From positions 310,001 through 374,000 of the forward strand of contig JAHLKD010000044.1 in NCBI GenBank assembly GCA_025526935.1: DNA of 64,000 nt. Direction: 5' to 3'. Below the pieces are notes generated by a model. The model was not told the origin of the DNA and ran no database searches. It saw only the letters and a list, made by a program, of their open reading frames with translations. The stretch is from Cladochytrium replicatum (taxonomy: Eukaryota > Chytridiomycota > Chytridiomycetes > Cladochytriales > Cladochytriaceae). The translations under genes and the position numbers were made by a program. Positions 42,201 to 52,972 of the stretch are shown here, piece by piece (position 1 is the first letter of the stretch; every line of letters starts with the position of its first letter).

Positions 42201-45114
42201 TTTGATTGCATTGAGTTCGACATTGCAGTCAATGTGCGTGACTGAATCGTCAGTCCCATCCCATATCGCGACAAACGATGTTTGAGAGCTAGCAAGCTGG
42301 TAGGCAATTCCGAGCCGGGCGATTTCCTGGGCATACACGGTGTCATGACGACCAGCGTCTTTTCGTAGCGACTCCAATTCGCGAATCCTTTTTTGTGCAG
42401 CAATAGTGTGTGCGAAAGTGTCCGAGAGAGGTTTTAGTGGTATGAGAACCTTAGCCTCCGTTCCCAATGTCAGCACCGCGGATGTTGCTGCACACCCCCC
42501 CATTGTTGATTTCTCTTGCATTGAAGATAACGCAAGACATCCCAAGCGGGAGGTCGGCATCATTCCGATCGTATGTTGCGAAGCAAAAGGCCAGATCACC
42601 TGCACGCGAGTCCACGGTACAGATACGACGCTTGCGAGCGTGTCCCAGGCGCGGTCAGTCTCAAAATCGGAGTTTTTCACAAAATCGCACACCCCATTGC
42701 CCACTTGGGCCAACAGTTCGAGTGCTGGCCGTGAAACGTCATCACCAACACCAAGCGTACAGACCGTGAAATGTTGATTCGTTGCTCCTGCGACCAGCCT
42801 CGGAATAGTTGCGGCAACATTGGCAAGATTCGAAAACTAATAAATTTACGACGTTGTCAAGCTCATAATAGATGTGAGTAAACAAAAGAAGATACCTTTC
42901 CATCTGACAACACCAAAATGACAGTCTGCATGTCTTTAACGTAGCTAAATCGTGATTCCAACACGGCATGCATTGCAGGGAGAAGCTCTCTTTTGTCACC
43001 GGATCCACATCGCTGCAAGACTGCATCGATATCGTCCAAATACTTTTTAGCACTCGCGAATGGAGACTGGATACTCTTCAAGGAAGAACGATCGACTTTC
43101 TCTCCAAAGAAAAGAACGAGTCCCGCATAAGCACTTTGTAATGCACGGAGAGCGAGTTGCACGGCCATTTGAAGCGGCTCGCCACGCATGAATAATCCGC
43201 AATCAATAATGACCAGCACTTCAGTCCGATAAAGGTCGGGAGGAGGTGGATCCAGAGTCAAAGCAAGCATTCCTACTGACGTTCCACGGGTCTCGTCAAG
43301 CTCAATGACCCCCGCAGGCTTAGATCCAGGGTCTACCGCCACGAAAATCTCCAAAGGATCTTCGGATGGCCGCCCGGAATAGGTCGCGCGGGCACAGCTG
43401 ACTGTTGTTTCTCCAAACGCCGATGCGCCTGCGTCCGCAAGTGCCTCCGGCCCGTGTGAGAGTTTGACCGTCTTGCCCATCTCCACAAACACATTGCGAT
43501 GCGAAGGGGACGATAATGCTCTGATCGTGCCTGACAATAGTTCGACGCCGACCTCAACTTGTAACTTTGTATCGGTTCCGACAACAGCTGGTTTCGACTC
43601 CAAAGCCGTGGGTCGCTGGGTCGGAAAAGCAATCCGGATATTCTCTGATGACGATGAAACTTCCATGATAAAGGTAATATGCATCGTAGCCGCTGCCCCA
43701 CCGGGAAGGTTTCCAATTGATACCCGAAACTGTCCGGGGTTTACATCTATTCCAATAAGCGCAGACACGGTTCCTTTGTCTCGTGCATTGGTATACTCCT
43801 GCTGAGCTTCCGCCTTCTCCTTTACGACACCCTGTTTAATCAAGTAAATATTGTGAGAAAATAATGACCGAATGTTGAGTTGTTTGTTACCTTCAATACT
43901 CTCCCAGCGACCTCTGCATAAAATCCACAAACTGAGGCGTTTGCGTTCTCTGGAACGGTGAACAGATAAACACATTCGGTGAGCGTCTCTTCAGTTTTGT
44001 TGCAAAAGGTGTGTTGAAGATTGACGATGGACACCAAGTTGACAACTCTCGCTTTGCAAGAGATGTCAGAAACGGGTATGAAGGCCGGTTCTTCGGGGAA
44101 AAAATATATAAGTTGCGCAAACAGTTGATACCTTCAAATTGCTTACGCAATGAAAAGTCAATTCCTCTTTGTTCCAGATTCCGGATGAGTTCGCTCTCTC
44201 CCCATCGAGGGACACTCGCATCCGAGGCTGTCTTAGTTAGCGTAGGGTTGCTCTTTTGAGCTGCTCTAGGTACCAGGCTTCGGGAAGAAGTGCCGCCAAA
44301 GTTGACACCTCGCGACTTTGGCTTCGTAGGAGCAAGACTTCTCACATGGGCTTCTTTTGGAACGGCACTACCGATGACGCTTCGTGGTGTTGACTTGGTG
44401 GCGGAAAGATCCCTCTGTTGAGCTACGTTGCTGATTGAGAGAGCAACGCGCGGCGACGGAACAGTTGTGACATCTGCAAGAAAATCAAGATGAAATGTGA
44501 GCTTTCAAGGAGAGAATATGACATACCGCTTAGTATTTTCTCTAGTTCTTTGAGTAATTTGAGGTAACTTGGCCTCCATAATCGGGAGTCGAGCTCAAAA
44601 TCTGGATTATAATGATTAAAGGTGAATCTCCCTTCTGAGCAGACGAGAAACTTACGTAGCAGGCCCGCAATTATCAACTTTTCGCCGTCCGGAATTTGGT
44701 TTGTCAAGCGGATCGGAACGATCGCCTTTAGCATCGAGTGTTACCCAAACACGCTCAGTTGTCAACGTGATATCCCTACCTTTCCAATATCTGAAGCGTA
44801 ATTAAGCTCCTTTTTGCAATTTTTCGACTTTCCGTAGTGGATATCCATGATGGGAATAAAGACCATCGAAGTGTTGATCCCTTCGGCCATGGCATCATTG
44901 ATGTTGCCAGACATTCTGTTCACATCAACCCACACAGCATAGCCATCGTGCCGTAAGTTCTGCTCAAGTCTACGGGCTAATTCCTTTCCGGCGCCAGCCC
45001 AAGAGTAGGAGATGAAAAACTGTCAAAACAAGATAGTAAGGAGAATTTGTATGAAGATGAGGAAAAACTCACATGTTGTTCGAATCCTGGTGCAATCGAG
45101 ACTTTGGCCACCAT
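39220..45114 (-). CDS. TIR - VIT - vWA - HSPA12-like Hsp70 fusion protein
   Basis: A minus-strand gene of about 14 exons and 1,600 residues. Residues 15-130 form a TIR domain: FFISYSWAGAGKELARRL, GYAVWVDVNRMSG, IHYGKSKNCKKELNYA, AIVPIRL. The Glu of CKKEL (about residue 85) sits where NAD-cleaving TIRs have their catalytic Glu. A Ser/Lys linker leads to a VIT domain (about 255-385: CVYLFTVPENANASVCGFYA, then GVVKEKAEAQQEYTNARDKG). The vWA domain (about 520-700) has DCGLFMRG in place of the metal-binding DxSxS. An ITIH/VWA5-like end (LASSQTSFVAIW) and a Gln/Tyr-rich linker follow. The actin-like ATPase comes last: VVGIDFGTTFSGFSV, FTVPVNWTPGGMEVMRKAA, LVVDAGGGTVDLF, DHLFLVGGFCSSGYL, all nucleotide motifs intact. 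One uninterrupted frame spans vWA end to GIDFGT, so the fusion is not an annotation artefact. It is probably a cytosolic sensor or scaffold; the function is unknown. Confidence 0.85.
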
Positions 45115-46638
45115 ATCTGCAGAGGTAAGCCGTCTGATGCTCGGCGGTGTAGAGCACACTCGGATTCCCAGGGTCCAAGATCTACCGCGTGCCACACACT
45201 GCCACCACTGTCGAGGAGGAGGAAGGAGAACCAAGAATCCAAGCAACGGTTCTCTGTAGATGTTTGTAAATTGTAGTGCAGGCGGTGAAATTGAATCGGT
45301 GGAGGGGTTTGTGGTGTGTAGTTTCTGTTTGTTGGCCCGTTGGGTTATTTTGCGTATTTTTGTTCCCTCTCTTTGATTAATTTGTGGTTGGTGCACCCTT
45401 GTGGTTATACACTCTGACATGGTATTATCTTCTAAACTTGTCTTGTTTTTACGAATAGGTTTCCCTATTGGTGCTTTGTGTTGAGCGCTCCTTAGTTTTA
45501 TTTCGGATCTGCCTTATCGATTCTTTTTGGGAGGTTTACTGCGTTTTTTAGTGCGTTTTGGGGGCTGGCCCTCTTCTGGCTAATTTGTCGCTTTGGATGT
45601 TAGCTTTTGTGCTTTTAATATCTTTTCGAATGGCGCATCATCGGGAATACTCTTGAAAAGAAGGGTGTCCCCGGTTTTTACCTTAATAACCAAGTATTCC
45701 ACCTATTTTGTCTCAGACAGTTGAATGAGTACGTTGGCCGAATAGAATATCGAACTGTTTAAGATATAATCTGGTGGTATATTGATCTCATGTATTTATT
45801 ACAAAGGGTTAGTTGTTCTACTGCGACAAACCTCTGTCCCACCCCGCGTGATCATTTTAAGCTTCTTGGAGTTAAGTCTCCCGCACTCCGATGAACTCAT
45901 TGAGTGGCCCCACCAATCAGTGATCTGGCAGACCTCTCGAAGTTCATCTTCGATGGCTTCAATTCAACTCATTTCGCATTGGTCAAACCGTATTTTCACT
46001 TAAAAGCTAAATATCAAACCCCTATCAGTTAAGGAGCTGATAGATCGATTCAGCAAGTTTCATGGAGACAGTGTCAACGCCCTGTAAAGCGTTTTGCCTC
46101 GCCTAACAGCGCAGAACTCAGAAATGTCTATGAGCGCTGCATCGCAGTACATCATATCGGCTCAGCATGTTGAGCTGGTGATGGAAATACAAGTAAGAGA
46201 GAATAAGGCAATTAGTAAGTTGGTTTTGGTCGGTCATGGCTTTCTGACAGTTTCGCTACTTTGGAGGTGTGGGATTAGTCTGGGATCCTTTTTGAAAGTC
46301 GAATGGGTTAGCCAAATTGTTTTAACTGTTGATCGAAGATCAACGACGACAACGGAGTCCGAACCAGGAAATGTAGTCGAGCGTGTGAAATTTTACCAAC
46401 CGATCACCAGAACATTCAAGCATTAGCAGACCTCACAGGGATCACTTGATCGACTGGTTATATTACACTGCTTCTCTCTTCTTCTGCTCACAGAACAACA
46501 GTATTATTTAAAATCTTCCAGTCTACACGTGAGTGGCTTTCGACGCGTTCCAGTGGTGTGTCCACCACAACAAACTTTTCGAGATCCAGATAAACTGTCG
46601 GCCAATCGGAAGACATCAGGGTCACTCCACTCATACTC
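45115..46638. other. Divergent promoter region, 1.5 kb
   Basis: It lies between the fusion gene (minus) and phenylalanine hydroxylase (plus). The first 150 bp are duplicated upstream of the truncated copy at 37.47-37.62 kb, so promoter and first exon moved together. An open frame at 46094-46426 has no recognisable domain and is not called. Confidence 0.4.
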
Positions 46639-48521
46639 ATGGACGTGTCTGCTCTGGCAAGGTCGTACGTTTCGGCTTCATCCCCGTTGAGAGCATCAAG
46701 CGCTGCTTCTATTACAAGATCGCGCTCCGGCATCAGAAAACTCTCCACTTCTAGCACTCTTAGACAGTCTCCCAACACAAATTCACCAGCATATCCGCCA
46801 CATAACCAGCACAAGCGCCTAGCATTCCTAAAGTCTGGATTCAATTCTTCCGCTTCTCAGAACCCTGTTCGCGCGTCGTTGGCAACAGATAAGAGTTCCG
46901 AGCTAAATCACCTGCCATTTGGAGCACCGGGAAACTCTGGTTCAGGGCTCAGAACAACCATCTAGTACGAAATGATCTTAAATGGCTAATTTAGACACTT
47001 CTGACTCATTCTTTTTCCAGTTTCACAATTGTCGATAGAGTCGGAGCACTTGATGAAGTTCTCGTTGCGCTCAAAGATCTTTCGATCTCACTTAAACGCA
47101 TCGAGTCCCGGCCCTCTCGCTCGAAACATTGCTATGACTTCTTTATCGACTTCGATGCCGCCACAGAGACCGACGTGAGAGCGGTAATGGACGAGCTCAA
47201 AAGTACTGCATCGGTGGTTAACGTTGTGAGCGTTGGCGCGTCAGATGCAGATACATCTGCAGGTACTTCTAGCCTTTTCTTTGAATATCAACTTCGTCTC
47301 ACGAGATCTCCTAGCACTTGTCTCAGTTCCTTGGTTTCCCCGCAAAATTTCTGATCTCGATGCATATGCGACAAAAGATCATGAGTTCGGTGCACAATTG
47401 TCGTCTGATCACCCGGGGTTCACAGACGAGACGTACCGTGCCAGACGCGCAGAGATCACACGTCTCGCAACTCAATACAGACATGGTGAACCGCTACCGA
47501 CCATCAAGTACACAGACCAGGAGATCGCAACTTGGGGAGCGGTATACGAGAAACTGATGGGCTTGCATCAGACGCATGCCTGCGAGGAACTTCAATATGT
47601 GTACCCGGTACGACTTGCTAAAGTACCATGACCAGAACCAAATCTGACCGCATTGGCATGATATAGCTCCTTGTACAAAACTGCGGCTACTCCACTAACT
47701 CGATCCCGCAATTGGCATCAGTGTCTCGATTCTTGAAGGACTGTACAGGCTGGACACTTCGGCCTGTCACCGGACTCCTCACTTCCAGGGATTTCCTCAA
47801 CGCGCTCGCATTTAGGGTGTTCCATTCAACTCAGTACATCCGACACCACTCGCGGCCGTTCTACACGCCTGAACCCGATGTGTGCCATGAGATGCTCGGA
47901 CACGTCCCGTTGTACGCCGATCCCGACTTCGCAGAGTTTAGCCAGGAGATCGGGCTTGCTAGTCTGGGTGCGACAGACGAAGACTGTGCGAAGCTCACCA
48001 GTGTATGCTTGAAGACATTGATTCAGTGCTGAAACTAAGTTCCTTTTGTTTGACCTTTGTTAGATTTACTGGTTTACGGTTGAGTTTGGACTTTGTCGAC
48101 AGAAGGGCGAGATCAAAGCATACGGAGCGGGTCTCCTGTCCAGTTTTGGCGAGCTCGAGTACTGCCTCACCGACAAACCTAAAAAAGTACCATTTGATCC
48201 GCACAAGGCGGCATTGACACCTTACCCGTGAGATCGTTCCTTTCTCAGCCTTTGTTCATCACAAGTTTTAAAACTTTTACTTTTCACAGCATCACTGAGT
48301 ACCAGCCTCAGTACTTTGTGGCTGAGAGCTTCCGGGACATGAAAGACAAGGTGCGCGAGTTTGCGGCGACGCTGAAGCGGCCATTTGCAGTGCGATACAA
48401 TGCGCTGACCCAGAGGATCGAGGTTCTGGACAACAAGGAGGACATGGTGCGATTTGCGACCGGGATCAGGGGAGACTTGAGCAGGTTGATATCAGCTCTA
48501 GATAAACTTGCTGAGCTTTGA
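46639..48521 (+). CDS. PAH: Phenylalanine 4-monooxygenase (aromatic amino acid hydroxylase)
   Basis: Six exons: 46639-46964, 47021-47262, 47315-47607, 47667-48002, 48064-48227 and 48290-48521. All splices are in frame. An N-terminal ACT domain ([17 protein letters not shown], then KRIESRPSR) precedes the catalytic domain starting [12 protein letters not shown]. Iron ligands are the two His of [13 protein letters not shown] and the Glu of [11 protein letters not shown]. The pterin/substrate region ([20 protein letters not shown]) is intact, as is the end ([20 protein letters not shown], then [15 protein letters not shown]). It hydroxylates Phe to Tyr with tetrahydrobiopterin and O2, the first step of Phe breakdown. 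The Ser/Arg-rich first 45 residues look like a mitochondrial targeting sequence, but animal PAH is cytosolic, so location is open. The closest match by eye is animal PAH rather than Tyr or Trp hydroxylase. Confidence 0.93.
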
Positions 48522-48939
48522 AAAGCTCCAGGGACAAAATTCGATGCCTCCCCAAACAGCCAATTTACTTATGCAAACGTGTATACTTTCCCTTCTTTTG
48601 TTTGCGGCACCAACCTGCTAAGATTTTTACGTCCAGCATTGAAGCTCTGTTAAACTGTTAGTAGCCGCTGAAATGCAGCAAACGGCAGCGCCCCGACTAT
48701 TCAGTGCTTGACTGCCCCTGCCAGCTCACTGTGGAGCTCCTCGATGGGACTTGCCTCGATAGGTTAGACTCATCTCAATCTGACCAAAACTATTATACAT
48801 TAGAAGCCATGTTGAAGAGGGCGGATTGAAGGCCCATCAGCGAGGTGCTGAACCGAAAACCAGTGATCCGAAAACCATGTCACTAAATCAGATTAACAAA
48901 GTTATATCGAAAGGGTTAAGGGAGTTCATTGATTCTATT

Positions 48940-49490
48940 CAAAGCTATCATCGATTGACGTATTTCAGCGGGCTTCCCCTCGATGTTGGTTGCATGCCTT
49001 GCTGTCTCATCGCGCTGGCTTGCCCAGAGGCGACCTGGCGTCGATCTGGTTCATGAACAGATCGCCGACTCTCTGGAACGTTTAAGACCGTATGCCGCTT
49101 TAGGATTTCCGTGACGGCTGAGGATACCAGAACAACATGTTTAGCCTTGCTGGGATATTCGCTGGGAAAGCTGGACGCAGTCCTTTCGCCAGGACATCTG
49201 GGCTGCAAGGCAACGACCAGTGCTTTCATCAATCGAATCTTTTCTCCGGTTGGGATGGACGGTACGTTCAGCCGTGTTAGTGACTAGGTTGCAGACAAAA
49301 TGACAACCACGCGGAAGGATTCACCTACACCAGCACTGCCGAACACGGGCTGCCTGGTGTTGCTGCAAGTGTTCCGCCGGAAATGTTCGTGCAAGTACCG
49401 AAGACGGCCACGGCGGCCTGAGATATCTCGAGCAATGTCGACGATCTCGCGAAATGGATGGCGTTCACACTCAATCACGGAAAGCTTTAA
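48940..49490 (+). pseudogene. Decayed copy of the beta-lactamase-like gene
   Basis: The DNA follows the downstream gene in patches: TCGATGTTGGTTGC; TCTCTGGAACG; ATACCAGAACAACATGTT, then AGCCTTGCTGGGAT; GATATCTCGAGCAATGTCGA. It has many indels and stops. The order is conserved, and the N-terminal and C-terminal parts are missing. Confidence 0.75.
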
Positions 49491-49707
49491 CGCTGACCCT
49501 CGCAAACCCCCTCATTTTTTGATCACTTGTCTCGCTATCTTTAATTCCTTTTATGATCAGTTTACGGAATTCAGGCAACACGACCGGGACTCTCTTTTCA
49601 GTCGATGATCTCTTTGACTTTTTCTATCCAACCTAAAATGTCGATAAAAACTTCAAATCCGCACTCTCGGTGTCTCAACAACAAATTTTCAGCGGACCTT
49701 CTTCTGA

Positions 49708-51777
49708 ATGTCTGAAACGACACCTCTCATTGATGGGGGGTCTGTGCGACATCCCATTCTGCGCTCTCTTCCTATTAAGAGATGGATTCTATGGCTACTG
49801 GCTCCAGTTGGACTTGGTTTTCTAGTGCTTGGGGTTACCTGGCTTCTGCCCTCGGAGTCGAAACGTATCGAGAAGCTCGATAGAGAACTAGCAACGGCGG
49901 TCAAGGATTGGAACATACCAGGAGTTGCTGTAGCTGCAATTCGACGGATGCCTGGTGGATCGGGATTCAAGGTTGTTTTCGAAAAGGGTTACGGCATTCG
50001 AAATGCAAACGGAGATCCTGTGACCACCAAGACTAGGTTTCAAATTGGATCCACGTCCAAGGAAAGTTCTTATATCTCAAAAAGATACTGCATTCAAATT
50101 AATACTTCCTCCAGGCATTCACGTCGATGTTGGTTGCTGGACTTGTCAGCGAAGGAAAGCTTGACTGGAAGACGCCAGTTACGAAGTACCTCGCAGGCTT
50201 CGCGTTCAACGATTCGTTTGCGAATGAACGTGCAAATCTAATTGACGTATTGTCTCATCGAACTGGTGTTCCCCGAGGCGATTTATCAATTATGTTTATG
50301 AACTCCACAACTGATTCTCTGGAACGCCTCCGAAAGCTCAAGCCATTGTACGACTTGCGAGATGGCTGGGAGTACCAGAACAACATGTTCAGCCTTGCTG
50401 GGATCATCGCTGGGAAAGCTGAGCTTGGTTCCTCCCAGACTTCCCCATCCGGTGTGTTGCAAATCAACGAGGATTATTGGCATCAAGCAGTCCGCCAACG
50501 CATTTTTGCTCCTCTTGGTATGGATGGAACGAGCAGCCGCATTGTCGACTGGCTTCGAGACAAAGACAATCACGCCGAAGGTTTCTTACATCCTGGTTCC
50601 ACCGAGGAAGGGTTGCCCGCGAAAGCGGTGAATGTTCCGCCCGAACTTAGTGCAGAGTTCATGAGGACGGCTACTGCGGCCGGAGACATATCAAGCAACG
50701 TGCACGATCTCACAAAGTGGATGGCCTTCATCCTAGATCACGGAAAGCTTCCGAACGGGACTGCGCTAGTTGATGAAACGAACTTTAGACAGCTGGTTAA
50801 CCAGCAGTCTTTCGTTCAGCCAGCGTTTGCGGTCGACCCTTCGACTGCATTGAGATTGTCCTATGGACTTGGTTGGAATATTGGAAGTCATCGTGGAAGA
50901 AAGATGATCAGCCATGGTGGATCTACTGCAGGCAAGCTCAGTCGTATGGATGGTTAACTTTTAAGCGTCTCATATAAGCTCCATTCGATGCAGTTCAAAC
51001 TTGCCATGTTTGTCTATTTCCCCAGGACGAGGTTGGTGTCTTCGTTCTTACAAATTCGGCATCTTCCTTTGCAAACTTGGCATGTTATAATGTTGCGGAT
51101 AGGTAAATCACAACCATTTCGAAGCGAAATTTAGTTTAAGAATTTTGCATCGCAGACTTTTCTTCCAGAATGCTCCCCTGGTAGAAGGTGACGTACAAGA
51201 TTATTTCAAGTATGGGCAACAGCGTTTGAAAGAATCTGAACGTCAAAACGCCGAGATCAATAAGATGATTCTAGCGGGCCGGCGTCCCGAGACTTTTCCG
51301 GAAGCACACATCGGGAAGTTCTCTGGGGCATTTCACCACGGATTCTACGGTATCTGGAAAGTACTTCCCATTAGTGCAGATCTGCACTCGACATTTACAC
51401 TAGATGCACGGCGCAAAGTCAGCCTTATGCTGAAATTGCTGGAACACTCTCCGCGAACGATCGACGCTTTTCGTGGGCACAGCTTAAAACCTCAAACTAC
51501 AGCTCTCCTTCGGGAAGACGAAATTGATGAGACCGCTCCTGTTTTGCTGATAAAGCTTCCACTTGCTTTCAGTCGTGATGTAGCAGACGCGCTTCAGCTT
51601 CCGGCCGAGATCCCGCTATGGCATTATGAAGAGAATGTTTTCTTTGTTCCTGGGGTGATCGAGCTTGGTTTTGTGGAATTTGATTGGAATGGGGGGTCCT
51701 TCACATTCATTGACAGTATGGTGGTTAGCGAAGGGTTGGATGGAAAAGTTCGCTTCGACAGATCGGCTGGAATCTGA
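49708..51777 (+). CDS. Membrane-anchored class C beta-lactamase-like serine hydrolase
   Basis: A serine hydrolase of the AmpC/LACTB/penicillin-binding fold. One N-terminal membrane helix (RWILWLLAPVGLGFLVLGVTWLL) is followed by the domain. The nucleophile motif is SxxK in IGSTSK, the second motif is YQN in WEYQNNMFSLAG, and HGGS replaces the KTG motif near residue 385. A conserved strand (LFPQDEVGVFVLTNS) follows. The last 200 residues form an added C-terminal domain (VEFDWNGGSFTFIDSM) seen in fungal relatives. Four exons. Two introns are non-canonical: after STSK the donor reads GA (AAG-GAAAGT), and after GGSTA it reads GC (CAG-GCAAGC). In eukaryotes this family acts on esters, peptides or lactones; the substrate is unknown. 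A decayed tandem copy lies directly upstream. Confidence 0.8.
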
Positions 51778-52148
51778 GGGCGTATTGACAGAGGATCTTG
51801 AAAGACAGACGAAATTCTTTGTTTTTGGAATTTGTGTAGTGCTGTCTGCTATGAACGATGCTACTTCATTCTAAGAGGCTTGTGATATTGGCGAGCACTA
51901 GGAGCATTAATCCGCGCACGGTCCCAATCTTGGATCTCTTCAGTGAATCAGCTTGACTCCCCTGAACTTTTGGAATGTAAGTGGATTTGTTCATTTGCTG
52001 TCCCAAAACAACACATTGATAGCTGGCAGAAGTATCACAAAACGATCCCCATTATGTTAGGGGCCTATCTAGCAAGGTCTCGTAATTGCTTCGGCGGCTC
52101 TTGAACTAAATTTGAACAATCTTTTGGACGATAAGTTCTGTCAGCATT
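51778..52148. other. Intergenic, 0.4 kb
   Basis: Nothing recognised. It lies between the hydrolase gene and a minus-strand relic. Confidence 0.35.
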
Positions 52149-52723
52149 TTAAAAATGGCTAACTTTGCTGTTTACCTTCCGGATGTAAGGAACAATCTTG
52201 ACTGTACCTGTAATTCCGGTGGGTTGGTCTGGATACCCAATCGGTGGAACGATCCAGTCACGGGAACACCAAATACGGTAATCTTCTTGAAGTCGACTTG
52301 ATTCAGCGCATTCAAAGCGTAGATTTGAGTGCTGCAAGTCTGCGGACTCTTTCACGACCTTAACGTTCGGTAATTGAATCAATTTATGCATGGCCAGTCG
52401 CACAGCGTCTATCTTCACAGTTCCTTCTTTGAAAGAATATCATCAGGAGTGCGTTTGACGATAACGATTGGAAGACCAGACAACGCGAACTGCAGAATAT
52501 TTTGAGCGGTGGAAGACCTAATCGAAGATTGGTGGTTCAGGACAAGCGCTTTGTGTCCCGGTCCTGAGGATGAGAGCCGAGCAGCAGATACAGAAATGGT
52601 GGGAAGTTCAAAGTGGTGAAACGTAGTCACATATGAAGCCCGCAGCAGCCAAATTGTCAGACTGGAATTGCATTCACATTTGTTTGTGTATGAAGGATGG
52701 CAAGACTTGTGTTTTCGACCCAT
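52149..52723 (-). pseudogene. Fragment of a large glycoside-hydrolase-like protein
   Basis: Two overlapping minus-strand frames. PGHKALVLNHQSSIRSSTAQ, NILQFALSGLPIVIV, then (after a one-base shift near 52,430) AVRLAMHKLIQLPNVKVVKE and LQEDYRIW. The layout 'retrievable value - helix - GLPIVIVG - LPNVK(V)V' is reminiscent of fungal alpha-L-rhamnosidase-like (GH106-type) proteins. It is only about 190 residues of a protein that is normally over 900, and frameshifted. Family assignment is tentative. Confidence 0.35.
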
Positions 52724-52972
52724 CCTTAGTCTCAGGATTACTTACTACTGTTGCTGTGGCGGGCCGTTATCACAGCTTGCACGGCTCCTTAGCTTCGTCA
52801 TTTCCCAAAGTTTGTCTGCAATTTCTTACCTGGTCTGTAACTTTTTGTATTCGCGAGCTTGAGATACATATGCTACTGTACAATTTGAGATTTGATTGCA
52901 GGCCTTTTCACATAGAAGTACACAAAATGTTCATGGTTCTTAAGGGAAGTGGAACTCATTATATGCGGGAGA

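Noticed and set aside
46488-46844. Minus-strand 118-codon frame opposite the first PAH exon
   Set aside because: It looks protein-like, but the plus strand joins in frame to the ACT domain, so the minus frame is antisense.
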